From Acinetobacter ursingii DSM 16037 = CIP 107286 (GTDB lineage Bacteria; Pseudomonadota; Gammaproteobacteria; Pseudomonadales; Moraxellaceae), in NCBI RefSeq assembly GCF_000368825.1, contig NZ_KB849717.1, positions 790,792 to 854,791 on the forward strand: a stretch of DNA of 64,000 nt, written 5' to 3'. This document shows, in pieces, positions 1-9,425 of the stretch. The stretch's first letter is position 1. The number at the start of each line of letters is the position of its first letter. The notes under the pieces are model-generated. The model was not told the DNA's origin and did not search any database. It was given only the letters and a program-made list of their open reading frames with translations. The position numbers were made by a program, and so were the translations under genes.

Positions 1-26
1 TGATGCATTAACAATTAAATGAATAC

Positions 27-59
27 AAAAGCCTCTGAATTTACTTTTTGGAGGCTTTT
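27..59. terminator. Bidirectional hairpin terminator at the left edge
   Basis: AAAAGCCTC (27-35) pairs with GAGGCTTTT (51-59) and is followed by T-rich sequence on the plus strand and an A/T-rich run on the minus strand. It overlaps the last codons of the flavodoxin-like gene, so it probably ends that gene and a rightward gene lying outside the window. Confidence 0.7.
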
Positions 60-622
60 TCTTTCTCTGCACAATTTAAACGATAGAGCACACCCGCAAT
101 ATACTCCCCAAACCATATTGCAGTATCAAGATCACCTTTAGGCGGGGTAATCTCAACAGGAGCATTATCGGATTGAGTCATCAAGCCTAAACAACTCGAA
201 AGTCGATTTAAATCTGTTTCTGTAGAACCCGTTGCCATTAATGGCAATCCAGACCAAAGCATACCGTGCTGCATCGCGAAAATATTAAGTTGTTGAAGGA
301 CTGCGAGTTTATCACCGCTTAGACCACCAGAATTTGCAAAGCCAGCGGCAAGTTTGCCTTGCCAGAGACGATTTTTCCAACGCTTAGATGTACTATCCAT
401 AAACTTTTTAAAATCAGCCGAAACACTTCCCATATAAGTGGGGGACCCGAAAATAATCCCGTGTGCCGCATCCAGAGCATCCCAGTCAATATGTTCAATC
501 GACATTAAATGCACATCAATAGCTAAGGTTTTTGCACCTTGTGCAATATACGACGCAACTTTGGCAGTATGTCCATAAGGGCTATGATAAACAATACAAA
601 GTGATTTTTTGAGCAGTGACAT
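41..622 (-). CDS. Flavodoxin-family (WrbA/NAD(P)H oxidoreductase-like) protein
   Basis: A 193-residue single-domain flavodoxin fold. The N-terminal strand is followed by an FMN phosphate-binding loop (SPYGHTAK, about residues 14-21). The central GSPTYMG (about 59-65) and FANSGG (about 95-100) segments are typical FMN-contacting loops of the FMN-reductase/WrbA group. It probably acts in the cytoplasm in electron transfer or quinone reduction; the substrate cannot be told from sequence. It lies 40 bp downstream of pgeF on the same strand and may be co-transcribed. The stop codon lies inside a terminator hairpin. The family call is solid, the exact function is open. Confidence 0.85.
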   Translation of the reverse strand: MSLLKKSLCIVYHSPYGHTAKVASYIAQGAKTLAIDVHLMSIEHIDWDALDAAHGIIFGSPTYMGSVSADFKKFMDSTSKRWKNRLWQGKLAAGFANSGGLSGDKLAVLQQLNIFAMQHGMLWSGLPLMATGSTETDLNRLSSCLGLMTQSDNAPVEITPPKGDLDTAIWFGEYIAGVLYRLNCAEKEKASKK

Positions 623-662
623 AAATCAATCAAACTGATAGTACTTTGAAAGTTTACCACTT

Positions 663-1403
663 TTATCGGATAAAAACGAATGTCGCCATGCGTCCTGTTT
701 TGGCATTACGCCGATAAGAATAGTATTCATCTTGTTGACGATAAGAACATTGATCACCGCCAAGTATTAACTCTATTCCATGTTGCTCCAAGATATAACG
801 CGCAATGGCATAAAGATCCGCATAAAACTTATCATCCTGTTTGCCTTGTTCAAAAGCTATATCCAGTTCTGGGTATTTTTCACAGAACGTTTTCTTGACC
901 TCAATCCCTACCTCAAAACAGGGCTGACTAATCGCAGCACCCAGCCAAGCCCATGTCGCGCCACTTTGCATGGCTTCGATGGTATTTTCAATTATTCCAC
1001 CCGCAAGACCACGCCAACCTGCATGTAAATTCGCAACTTCTGTACCATCCCGATTGCCCAAAACCACAGGCAGACAATCAGCCGTCATCATCATCAGCGC
1101 ATGACCTTTGGTTTGAGTAACTAATCCATCTCCAACCAGTGCATCAAATGTTATTTGTTCATTAACAGTATGGCAAATAGTGCTATGGGTTTGGGTCATC
1201 CATGTGATTTTATTAACCCCATATTCGGCAAACTCATTCAGCAATATCATGCGATGCTGCTGAACACGCTCAGGATCGTCATTGACATGTAAAGCCAGAT
1301 TAAATCCAGCTAAATCAGCATGAATACTTGGCAGCGCTCCAGCATGTTGAATGGTGGTCTGTCCCACATAAACACCTTGTGGTAAACCCTGCACAAAATT
1401 CAT
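663..1403 (-). CDS. pgeF: Purine nucleoside phosphorylase / laccase-domain protein (YfiH, PgeF)
   Basis: A 246-residue YfiH-family protein of normal length. The zinc site is visible: H73 in QTHST, C110 in TADCLPV and H127 in LHAGWRG. Family members phosphorolyse or deaminate adenosine and inosine; the E. coli protein was also proposed to edit L-Ser/L-Ala mistakes in peptidoglycan precursors. In many Proteobacteria this gene directly follows rluD, as here: rluD lies 98 bp upstream on the same strand. A dispersed palindromic repeat fills most of that gap. Family assignment is firm; which activity matters in vivo is not shown by the sequence. Confidence 0.9.
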   Translation of the reverse strand: MNFVQGLPQGVYVGQTTIQHAGALPSIHADLAGFNLALHVNDDPERVQQHRMILLNEFAEYGVNKITWMTQTHSTICHTVNEQITFDALVGDGLVTQTKGHALMMMTADCLPVVLGNRDGTEVANLHAGWRGLAGGIIENTIEAMQSGATWAWLGAAISQPCFEVGIEVKKTFCEKYPELDIAFEQGKQDDKFYADLYAIARYILEQHGIELILGGDQCSYRQQDEYYSYRRNAKTGRMATFVFIR

Positions 1404-1428
1404 GAACTGATTCCTTTAATCTTGAATG

Positions 1429-1506
1429 GAGTTTTTCATAAGCCCCTTTTATTTCCTCCTTAGAAAAAAATAAAGAGGGCTTAAATAGTTACGAAAGAAA
1501 CCTAAT
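1429..1506 (+). repeat. Dispersed imperfect palindrome, copy A
   Basis: About 78 bp that align along their length with 55446-55527 and with the complement of 34041-34121. Shared blocks are TTTCATA near the left end, a CTTTTATTTC block, AATAAAGAGGG, then TTAAAT and a final CTAAT. This is the most diverged of the three copies: its terminal inverted repeats have several mismatches. It fills most of the gap between rluD and pgeF, and the rluD stop codon lies inside its right end. It encodes nothing and resembles a small non-autonomous repeat. Confidence 0.65.
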
Positions 1507-2551
1507 AAGCCGCATTGTCCTGACGCAAGACCTCAACCAAATAACTAAAATCTTCTGGCCACGGTGCTTCAAACATCATATTTTCGCGAGTACGCGGATG
1601 AACCAGACCCAGTTTGGAAGCATGTAAAGCCTGACGCTTGAAAGCACGTAAGGTAATATTTAAACGTTCACTTGCTCCCGCAGGAACACGAACTCGATTC
1701 ATATAGACAGAATCGCCCACCAAACCATGGCCGATATAACTAAAATGCACCCGAATCTGATGCGTCCGCCCCGTTTCAAGTTGTGCCTGTACACGCGTAA
1801 AGTTTTGGAAACGCTCTTTGACATTATAATGCGTTACCGCATCACGCCCGCCCGGAAGAATAGCCATTTTAATACGGTCAACTGGATGACGTTTAATCGG
1901 TTCATCAATAGTACCTCCCGCCACAATATTGCCATAAACAATTAAATCGTAAATGCGGTAAACCGATTTATCTGCCAGTTGTTTACTTAAGGAAAACTGT
2001 GCTTCGAGATTTTTGGCCACTACCAATAAACCGCTCGTATCTTTATCAATACGATGCACAAGTCCCGCTCGCGCTAATTCAGCCGATTTTGGATAGTGAT
2101 ATAGCAAGGCGTTAACCAGTGTCCCTGAACTATTGCCTGCGCCGGGATGCACCACCATGCCCACAGGTTTATTAATCACTAAAATATCATCGTCTTCATA
2201 GACAATGTCCAGTGCAATATTTTCAGGCTGATTAGTAGTCTGAGCCTCAAGCTCGACATTTAAGGTCAATAACTCATTACCTTCACAGCGATATTTGGGC
2301 TTTACGATGTTACCATTTACCAACAAATGGCCATCTTTCATCCACTGTTTGAGGCGTTCTCTGGAAAAGTCGCTCCACACACTGGCTGCGACCTGATCAA
2401 TGCGTTGTCCCAGATAAGTTTCATCAAGCTGCTGTTGCAACGATAAACGTGTTGCAGTTGTGTCAGAATTATGATTATCTGCATCCTCAGAATCTTCAAG
2501 TAAGAAGTCTGTTTCTGAGAGATTTGAATGAGAAGATTGTGCTGAAGTCAT
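1502..2551 (-). CDS. rluD: 23S rRNA pseudouridine synthase RluD
   Basis: 349 residues. An N-terminal S4 RNA-binding domain (about 47-110) is followed by the RluA-type catalytic domain, with the active-site HRIDKDTSG motif at 166-174 and catalytic Asp at D169. RluD makes the pseudouridines at 1911, 1915 and 1917 in helix 69 of 23S rRNA during late 50S assembly. The acidic, Ser/Asp-rich first 45 residues precede the S4 domain. It is divergent from bamD, with only 72 bp between starts, which is the common gammaproteobacterial bamD/rluD/pgeF arrangement. RluC/RluA specificity is excluded mainly by this context. Confidence 0.93.
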   Translation of the reverse strand: MTSAQSSHSNLSETDFLLEDSEDADNHNSDTTATRLSLQQQLDETYLGQRIDQVAASVWSDFSRERLKQWMKDGHLLVNGNIVKPKYRCEGNELLTLNVELEAQTTNQPENIALDIVYEDDDILVINKPVGMVVHPGAGNSSGTLVNALLYHYPKSAELARAGLVHRIDKDTSGLLVVAKNLEAQFSLSKQLADKSVYRIYDLIVYGNIVAGGTIDEPIKRHPVDRIKMAILPGGRDAVTHYNVKERFQNFTRVQAQLETGRTHQIRVHFSYIGHGLVGDSVYMNRVRVPAGASERLNITLRAFKRQALHASKLGLVHPRTRENMMFEAPWPEDFSYLVEVLRQDNAAY

Positions 2552-2623
2552 TTGCTCAAATTGATAAAAGTGGTTTAATAGCGCAATTGTAGCTCATTGC
2601 CCGTATATAACAGAGGAGTTTTT

Positions 2624-3688
2624 ATGTCGCTACCAAATTATAAGATTACCATGCTTGCCCTTTCTCTTGGTGTAGCGACTGCAATGGTGGGTTGTAGCAG
2701 TAATCCAAAAAAAGAAGTAGTCGATACTGGGCCTAAGTCAAGTGAACTGGTTTATTTTGAAAAAGCCGAAAAATCACTGAGTCGCAAACAATATTCAGAC
2801 GCAGCAAAGTCCTTAGAAGCAATCGATACCTATTATCCTACAGGTCAATACGCCCAACAAGCGCAACTTGATCTGCTGTACGTCAAATTTCAACAAAAAG
2901 ATTATGAAGGTGCGATTGCACTTGCAGAGCGTTTTATTCGCTTGAATCCACAACATCCTAATGTCGATTATGCCTACTATGTACGTGGCGTGTCCAACAT
3001 GGAACTCAATTACGATAGCTTGTTGCGCTATACCTCATTACAACAGTCACATCGCGATGTGAGTTATTTAAAACTGGCTTATCAAAATTTTGTTGACTTT
3101 ATTCGTCGTTTCCCAAGTAGTGAATATGCGGTCGATGCAGCACAGCGCATGAAATATATTCAGCAAGAACTTGCTGAAAATGAAATTAATGTAGCACGTT
3201 TTAATTTAAAACGTCAGGCTTGGCTTGCGGCGGCTGAACGCGCACAATGGGTTGTTGAACATTATCCACAAACACCGCAAACTCCTGAAGCACTCGCAAC
3301 TTTAGCGTATGCCTATGACAAATTAGGTGATCAAGAGCTTAGTCAACAATACACCAATGTATTAAAACTAAACTACCCAGATTTAGTGAAATCTAATGGT
3401 AAAGTTGATTTGCGCGCAGCGCGTCATGAGGGAAGCTGGTGGAATCGTGCAACACTGGGTATTTTAGGTCGTGGATCGAAAACCTCAGGTGTTGAAGAAG
3501 CAACATCGGATCATCCAACTGAAAAACGCAGCCTGACCAATCGTTTGAGTTTTGGTTTACTGGATAAACCTGAACAACATGAAGTTGCGCCTATTTCCGC
3601 ACCACCAGTACAACAAACTGTTCCGAGTATGAGTGTTGTACCAGATACGGTCGCGCCACAAACCAATGATGATGATGCTGCCAACTAA
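2624..3688 (+). CDS. bamD: Outer membrane assembly lipoprotein BamD (ComL)
   Basis: 354 residues counted from the ATG at 2624, preceded by AGAGGAG; an upstream in-frame TTG at 2597 is not needed. A lipoprotein signal ends at C24 (MVGC). Five TPR-like units follow to about residue 260; BamD is the essential TPR partner of BamA in beta-barrel insertion. E. coli BamD is about 245 residues, so this protein carries an extra C-terminal tail of roughly 100 residues rich in Pro, Gln and Val that lacks repeats. The neighbouring divergent rluD supports the call. Confidence 0.93.
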   Translation: MSLPNYKITMLALSLGVATAMVGCSSNPKKEVVDTGPKSSELVYFEKAEKSLSRKQYSDAAKSLEAIDTYYPTGQYAQQAQLDLLYVKFQQKDYEGAIALAERFIRLNPQHPNVDYAYYVRGVSNMELNYDSLLRYTSLQQSHRDVSYLKLAYQNFVDFIRRFPSSEYAVDAAQRMKYIQQELAENEINVARFNLKRQAWLAAAERAQWVVEHYPQTPQTPEALATLAYAYDKLGDQELSQQYTNVLKLNYPDLVKSNGKVDLRAARHEGSWWNRATLGILGRGSKTSGVEEATSDHPTEKRSLTNRLSFGLLDKPEQHEVAPISAPPVQQTVPSMSVVPDTVAPQTNDDDAAN

Positions 3689-3707
3689 ACTGGTTTCGTT
3701 ACACAGC

Positions 3708-3736
3708 AAGGCAAGTTCATCTGACTTGCCTTTTTT
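3708..3736 (+). terminator. Terminator after bamD
   Basis: AAGGCAAGT (3708-3716) pairs with ACTTGCCTT (3724-3732) and runs into a T6 tract. It separates bamD from dnaG. Confidence 0.85.
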
Positions 3737-3832
3737 CATTTTGAGCGCATTGAAATCATCACCATTAGACTGCATCATGTAAAGTGGTCTCAATGACAGC
3801 AATATTTTTCGTCCAGACACGGTAATTTTATT

Positions 3833-5731
3833 ATGGCGATTCCACAACATACGATTGATCAAATTCTGGATCGTACAGATCTGGTCGAACTGATTGGTCA
3901 GCGGGTAAAGCTTAAGAAAACTGGACGAAGCTATTCGGGCTGTTGCCCATTTCATCAGGAAAAAACCCCTTCTTTCCACGTCTATCGTGACAAAGGCTAT
4001 TACCACTGCTTTGGCTGTCAGGCCAATGGCAATGCGATTCGCTTTTTAATGGATATTGATAGCCGTAATTTTATCGATGTTATGCAGGAGCTTTCTAGCA
4101 AAGCAGGAATCGAATTACCCAAAGATAATTTTGATAATAAAAAACTGTCTTATAAACGCACACCACAAAAACTTGAGCCCAAAGCGATTGCTGCACCAGA
4201 AGTCACATCACCAGCAATTACACAGCAAGACCAAGATCCCAATCAGGCTTTTGCCGACGCGGCAAATCTGGCAATGCCTGTCTATTTAGATGATCCTTTT
4301 GCACAGTTTGATAGCACCCTTTCTCCTTTTGAGGATATCCCGCAAGAAGGAAATTTATACGACTTACTTGAAAATGTAGCGCAGTTTTATGAACGACAAC
4401 TTCCTCACAGTAAAAAAGCACAGAGCTATTTTAAGCAACGTGGATTAACAACTGAAACCATTCAGTTCTGGCGGTTAGGTTATGCACCTGAAGATTGGCA
4501 ACATCTGGAAAAAGCATTTCCACAGGATATTGACGGTCTAAAAAAAGTCGGCTTAATTCGTTCCAGTGATAACGGACGGGATTTTGATTTATTGCGTGAA
4601 CGGGTGATTTTCCCGATTCGTGATCAAAAGGGTCGTGTAGTGGGTTTTGGCGGCCGTGCGCTGAATGATGAAATCAAACCCAAATATATCAATTCACCAG
4701 ACTCCGATATTTTTCATAAAAATCAATTGCTCTATGGACTCTATGAAGGACGAAAACTCAAAGCCCATGACTGGTTGATGGTTGAAGGTTATATGGATGT
4801 CATCGCCTTACAACAATATGGCGTTTATGGTGCTGTTGCGACACTTGGAACTGCCAGTAATGCAGATCATCTCACGACCTTATTTAAGCAAAATCCGCGG
4901 ATTACCATTGCCTTTGATGGAGATGCCGCAGGTCAAAAAGCCGCTCGACGCACGCTGGAAATTGCACTTCCTTTATTAAATGATGGACGTGAACTTAAAT
5001 TTTTTGTATTGCCCCATGAACACGATCCAGACTCATTGATTCGTCGTGAAGGCTTAGAAAGTTTTAATCGTCTACTGGATCAGGCTCCGTTATTGTCTGA
5101 CTTTGTCTTTGCGCATTTAACAGGACAGCACGACATTTCCAGTCCAGAAGGTAAAAGTCTGGTGATGGGCGAACTGAAAGCACTGACTGAGTTATTACCT
5201 AAACATGGCTCGTTTCGCTATTTGCTTACCCAGTCATTTAGAGAAAAGTTAGGTTTAGGGCGCAAATGGACGCCACAAATCAGCCATGATGCATCTTTGT
5301 CTTTTAATATTCAAACCAAAGATGAAGATTTTGCACTGGCGATTTTGATGCACCATCCTTATTTATATATTCACTTTGAGGCCCTCCGCGCAGTCATCGA
5401 TTCCAATGAGTTGCTTGGCAAAACTTTGGCTATTTTCGATCGTATTTTTGATGAATTACCCGATGATCAAGAATTGGCAACTTATTATGTGCTGGGCGCA
5501 TGCAGTGCCTATTGTCATGAAATTGCAGACATCATGCAAAGAACCAATATCGAAAGCCTGACACAAGCTCCCGAAATTGCGGATAAACTTGCCAAAGAAT
5601 ATTCTTTAGGATTACAAGAGAAATACTTGCGGCAAAAATTAAAAGCACCGATCTCTCTATTGGAATCGCGTAACTTACGTCAACAGCTCAATGAACTCAC
5701 CAAGCAGATTGGTTTAAGATTATTATCTTAG
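3833..5731 (+). CDS. dnaG: DNA primase DnaG
   Basis: 632 residues. The N-terminal zinc ribbon has ligands C38, H41, C59 and C62 (CPFH...CFGC). The TOPRIM catalytic core carries VEGYMD and AFDGDAAG, and the C-terminal part is the helicase-binding domain. It synthesises RNA primers for lagging-strand replication with DnaB. E. coli DnaG is 581 residues; the extra length is mostly a low-complexity linker of about 65 residues (about 105-170, Ala/Pro/Gln/Asp-rich) between the zinc domain and the polymerase core. It is not in the classic rpsU-dnaG-rpoD operon: rpoD lies 15 kb away in this window and no rpsU is seen here. Confidence 0.97.
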   Translation: MAIPQHTIDQILDRTDLVELIGQRVKLKKTGRSYSGCCPFHQEKTPSFHVYRDKGYYHCFGCQANGNAIRFLMDIDSRNFIDVMQELSSKAGIELPKDNFDNKKLSYKRTPQKLEPKAIAAPEVTSPAITQQDQDPNQAFADAANLAMPVYLDDPFAQFDSTLSPFEDIPQEGNLYDLLENVAQFYERQLPHSKKAQSYFKQRGLTTETIQFWRLGYAPEDWQHLEKAFPQDIDGLKKVGLIRSSDNGRDFDLLRERVIFPIRDQKGRVVGFGGRALNDEIKPKYINSPDSDIFHKNQLLYGLYEGRKLKAHDWLMVEGYMDVIALQQYGVYGAVATLGTASNADHLTTLFKQNPRITIAFDGDAAGQKAARRTLEIALPLLNDGRELKFFVLPHEHDPDSLIRREGLESFNRLLDQAPLLSDFVFAHLTGQHDISSPEGKSLVMGELKALTELLPKHGSFRYLLTQSFREKLGLGRKWTPQISHDASLSFNIQTKDEDFALAILMHHPYLYIHFEALRAVIDSNELLGKTLAIFDRIFDELPDDQELATYYVLGACSAYCHEIADIMQRTNIESLTQAPEIADKLAKEYSLGLQEKYLRQKLKAPISLLESRNLRQQLNELTKQIGLRLLS

Positions 5732-5744
5732 CGATATTAATAGA

Positions 5745-7028
5745 TTATTTTTTAGGCTTTCGTTCTTTGGCAAACACGTCAGCCAATTCATTCTGTATCC
5801 ATTCAAAATAATCAGGACTTTCATTTTGCGCCGCTTCACGCAATAAAATTGAAGTCGGATGCAGCATTTTTTGCGTTAAACGATGTGCAAAGTTTTTTAA
5901 CACATCTTCTGGATTTTGCCCTGTTTTTAAGGCTTCAAGCGCAAGTGCAAGCTCTGACCGACGTTGTGCCTCGCCATGCTCACGATACGCTTGTATGGTG
6001 CTCCCTGCCTGCTGAATTTTTTGCTGTGTGACCAGTTGAGTCGCCAACTGATTGACCATCACTTCAGCTTCAACTGCTGCCTGACGACGTTGTGCCAGAT
6101 TTTCATCAATCACACTTTGCAGGTCATCGACACCATACAGATAAACGCCATCCAGACTTTCAACTTTCGGATCGATATCACGTGGTACAGCCAAGTCCAC
6201 CATGAGCATCTGTTTGTAACGACGTTTTTTCAGCGCAGCACGGACATCTTTATAATGAATGACTTGATGCAAACTACCCGTACAACTCGACACGACATCT
6301 GCGCGATGCAAATGATCTGCTAACTGATTAAATTCTATAATCTCGACATCAACCTGCTGAGCAATTTCCTGTGATAGGTTTTCAGCACGTTCACGACTCC
6401 GATTACAAATAATAATTTTCGCAACTCCCATTTCTGCCAAATGCTTAGCCACCAGACTATTCATTTCACCAGCAGCAACCACCATCACGGTCAACTGTTC
6501 AGGATGACTAAATACTTGCAAAGCCAATTGGGCAACGGCATAGCCCATCGACACCGCATGACTACCCACCGCGGTCTCTGTACGCACCCGCTTGGCAGCA
6601 TAAAACGCATATTCAAAAATTCGATTTAGACTAGGTGAAATGGTGTGCGCTTCTTTAGACAAATTCAGCGCACTTTTGACTTGTCCTAAGATTTGTGGCT
6701 CACCGAGCATGAGTGAATCAAGCCCACTGGCCACCCGCATCAGATGTGTAACCGCTTGCGCATTTTCGTAACGATAAACATGATGAAGTAATTGTTTTAC
6801 TTCAATATCATTTGATTGGGCAAGCCAGTCTAGTACCATGTCCGCATTATCTGCGATGGCGTACACTTCAGTACGATTACAGGTCGAGACCACCACCATA
6901 TCATTTAAATGGTGATGATCTCGCTGCTCGGCAAGCAAAGCACTCAATCGCTCTGCATTAAAAGCGATTTGTTCTCTCAACTCTACGGAAGCTGTTTGAT
7001 GATTGACACCCAATGCAAAGAAGGACAT
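5745..7028 (-). CDS. hemA: Glutamyl-tRNA reductase HemA
   Basis: 427 residues, normal length. The catalytic Cys is C50 in [10 protein letters not shown], matching C50 of characterised enzymes. A NADPH-binding Rossmann domain follows ([19 protein letters not shown] region), then the helical dimerisation domain. It reduces Glu-tRNA(Glu) to glutamate-1-semialdehyde, the first committed step of C5-pathway tetrapyrrole synthesis. It is convergent with dnaG (13 bp apart, no clear terminator) and divergent from a TPR-protein/lolB/ispE run, the usual gammaproteobacterial hemA-lolB-ispE context. Confidence 0.97.
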   Translation of the reverse strand: MSFFALGVNHQTASVELREQIAFNAERLSALLAEQRDHHHLNDMVVVSTCNRTEVYAIADNADMVLDWLAQSNDIEVKQLLHHVYRYENAQAVTHLMRVASGLDSLMLGEPQILGQVKSALNLSKEAHTISPSLNRIFEYAFYAAKRVRTETAVGSHAVSMGYAVAQLALQVFSHPEQLTVMVVAAGEMNSLVAKHLAEMGVAKIIICNRSRERAENLSQEIAQQVDVEIIEFNQLADHLHRADVVSSCTGSLHQVIHYKDVRAALKKRRYKQMLMVDLAVPRDIDPKVESLDGVYLYGVDDLQSVIDENLAQRRQAAVEAEVMVNQLATQLVTQQKIQQAGSTIQAYREHGEAQRRSELALALEALKTGQNPEDVLKNFAHRLTQKMLHPTSILLREAAQNESPDYFEWIQNELADVFAKERKPKK

Positions 7029-7128
7029 ATCAGATCATCATTTCGCTAAATTTATGCTATTGTGCAATAACGGTGTCATAAAAAGCATACTTAGATTACG
7101 GAAAAATGGATTACTAAAATTGCGTCAA

Positions 7129-8832
7129 ATGAATTGCCGAATTAATGGTACGTCGATTAGACAATATTCTACCACATTCTTACTGTTAGGAAGCATGGCA
7201 TCATCAGCGCATGTACGTGCTGTGACTGATTTTTATCCAATTCAACCCAATACAGAAGCACTTAAGCAAAGTATGATTGCTGAGTTTGCACTGGCTTATG
7301 ACGACATTCCAACCGCAATCCATAACTACACCGTTTTAGCCATTAAGAGCAATTCACCCGCCATTAAACAACGGGCTTTGGATATTGCACTCGAATATAA
7401 TGACATGAAAGCGGCACTGGATATTGCCACGCATTGGGTGGTACAAGAGCCAGAAGATGTTCCCGCACTGTTTTATCTGGCCCATATTGCCTTAAAAGCA
7501 CATGAATACAAGCTTGCAGCAGATACACTGGATAAAATTTTAAATATCGATCCTAATGCGGATTTGGAACAAATTGTCGCGGGCATTTCACCCGAGTCAG
7601 CTGCCGATCGTGCTGACTTACTCAATATTCTGAATTTTAGTAAAGAGAAAAATAACCCTTCGGTGTTGGCTTTGATCGCAGGATTACAAGCACAAAATGG
7701 CGAACTCGATCAGGCGCTTACGACCATTAATCGAGCATTGCGAAAACGCCCCAAAGTCACAGGTTTTATTTTAATGAAAGCCAATTTATTGATTGGCTTA
7801 AATGATCTGGAAGGCGCTCAACAGTGGTATGCAAAATCAAGCAGACGTCACAAGGATAATCTGGAGGTTCGTTTGGCTGAAGCACGTTTTTTAGTCAAAA
7901 ACAATGAACCAGAACTGGCACTGGAAAAACTACAAAGCATTATTAAAGACTGGCCAGATGCAGAAGAAGCCAAATTTATTGCAGGCTTAACCAGCATTGA
8001 TTTAAAACAATACGAAAAAGCCGAGCAATATCTGGTCGATTTACGCTATTCAGCCAAATATCAAAATGAAGCCTATTATTATCTGGCTGTGAATGCTGAA
8101 CGCAAACAGCATTTTGAAACAGCAAAAGCCTATTATCGGCTGGTCGATGGTAGCCTCTATGTCGTTTCACGTCGCAATATGATTGCCATTTTTGAAAAAC
8201 AAAATAACCTAAATGATGGTTTACGCTTTCTCACTCAAGAACGCGTCAATTACCCACAACATGCCAGTTTTTTATATCAGGCTCAGGCTGAAATTCTCAG
8301 AAAAATGGGCAATAAAAAAGCAGCCATTCGCCTATTAGATGAAGCGATCAAAAGCATTACAGATGACCCTGAACTGATCTACGCCGAAGTGCTGATGCTC
8401 GATCCGAATATGGATCGGGATAAACTTGATCGGGCATTAAAGCAATTATTACAGATTGAACCCAATAGCCCGACCTATTTAAATGCCTATGCCTATACCC
8501 TTGCCTTGCAAAATCGCCGACTGAACGAAGCCAGAGAATACGCTGAACTTGCACTGGAATATGCACCTGAACAAGCTTCAATATTGGATACGCTGGGCTA
8601 TATTGCCTTTTTACAAAATGATTTTCCTGCCGCGGCTGATTCATTGGGGAAAGCATATAACTTAAGTCAGAACGTCAATATCGGAGTTCGATTTGCCAAA
8701 GCCTTGTACATGCAAGGTGATCTGGACAAATACACTCAAGTGTTACAACAGCTGAAACAAAAGCATGCAAATGATCCACAATTACAACAGCTTGATGGAT
8801 TAATCTTACCGTTAAGTACCAAAAAGAGTTAA
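7129..8832 (+). CDS. Tetratricopeptide repeat protein upstream of lolB
   Basis: 567 residues from the ATG at 7129; an ATG at 7054 and one at 7003 (inside hemA) are in frame, and no strong Shine-Dalgarno site decides between them. The N-terminus has a hydrophobic stretch (about residues 14-27) that could be a signal sequence, with no lipobox. The rest is a long array of TPR-like helical hairpins, including clear units near the end (YAYTLALQN...LDTLGYIAFLQ). It is probably an exported scaffold protein. It ends 3 bp before lolB, so it should be co-translated with it; a similar TPR gene precedes lolB in other Pseudomonadales. Precise role unknown. Confidence 0.8.
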   Translation: MNCRINGTSIRQYSTTFLLLGSMASSAHVRAVTDFYPIQPNTEALKQSMIAEFALAYDDIPTAIHNYTVLAIKSNSPAIKQRALDIALEYNDMKAALDIATHWVVQEPEDVPALFYLAHIALKAHEYKLAADTLDKILNIDPNADLEQIVAGISPESAADRADLLNILNFSKEKNNPSVLALIAGLQAQNGELDQALTTINRALRKRPKVTGFILMKANLLIGLNDLEGAQQWYAKSSRRHKDNLEVRLAEARFLVKNNEPELALEKLQSIIKDWPDAEEAKFIAGLTSIDLKQYEKAEQYLVDLRYSAKYQNEAYYYLAVNAERKQHFETAKAYYRLVDGSLYVVSRRNMIAIFEKQNNLNDGLRFLTQERVNYPQHASFLYQAQAEILRKMGNKKAAIRLLDEAIKSITDDPELIYAEVLMLDPNMDRDKLDRALKQLLQIEPNSPTYLNAYAYTLALQNRRLNEAREYAELALEYAPEQASILDTLGYIAFLQNDFPAAADSLGKAYNLSQNVNIGVRFAKALYMQGDLDKYTQVLQQLKQKHANDPQLQQLDGLILPLSTKKS

Positions 8833-8835
8833 TTT

Positions 8836-9411
8836 ATGAATACGCTTTCTCAAACCTGTATTGCACTTTGTTGTTCCAGCGCGTTGTTTTTAACAGGTTG
8901 TCAGCATTTTACCCAACCACAACTACCAAAGAGCACTCAAGAAAGCGAAAATCAATTTAACCTACAAGGTAAAATTGGCGTACGAACCCCACAACAAACA
9001 GGCAGCGCTTTTTTTACGTGGGCACAACAACAGCAAAACTTTGATATCGAATTAACTGGCATTTTGGGGATGGGTAAAACTCAAATTCAGGGAAAAAATG
9101 GCAAAGTTACTCTGAATAGTGCAAAAACGGGACTTATTACAGCATCCTCTCCAGAAGAGTTACTTGAACGTGCAACAGGATGGCAAGCTCCGATTACCCA
9201 CATTATTAGTTGGGTACAAGCCAGACCTGCAACTACACAGGCTCAAACCACTCAAGATGCCAATGGTCGAATAAACCATATCCAAGAAGATGATTGGAAT
9301 GTTGATCTCAGCTATGATGCAGAGCAAAAATTACCGAATAAACTTATTTTAAAGCAGACACTTGAAGATAATAAAGAAAACCGTATTACAATGGTCATTC
9401 AAAATCGTTAA
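8836..9411 (+). CDS. lolB: Outer-membrane lipoprotein receptor LolB
   Basis: 191 residues. The lipoprotein signal ends at C22 (FLTGC). The mature part reads as the unclosed beta-barrel of LolB, including the LTGILGMGK segment that contains the hydrophobic loop region. LolB accepts lipoproteins from periplasmic LolA and inserts them in the outer membrane. It sits between the TPR gene (3 bp upstream) and ispE (14 bp downstream), the conserved lolB-ispE pairing. BamD and PgaA in this window make outer-membrane products that depend directly or indirectly on this pathway. Confidence 0.92.
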   Translation: MNTLSQTCIALCCSSALFLTGCQHFTQPQLPKSTQESENQFNLQGKIGVRTPQQTGSAFFTWAQQQQNFDIELTGILGMGKTQIQGKNGKVTLNSAKTGLITASSPEELLERATGWQAPITHIISWVQARPATTQAQTTQDANGRINHIQEDDWNVDLSYDAEQKLPNKLILKQTLEDNKENRITMVIQNR

Positions 9412-9425
9412 ATCAAGTGAAGATA

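Noticed and set aside
3557..4006. A 149-codon minus-strand frame across bamD, its terminator and dnaG
   Set aside because: It crosses a strong terminator and the conserved dnaG start, with no protein-like pattern.
7003..7128. Longer N-terminus for the TPR protein starting inside hemA
   Set aside because: The first start overlaps the hemA coding start on the other strand and leaves no room for either promoter; the extra residues look non-coding. The ATG at 7054 cannot be excluded.
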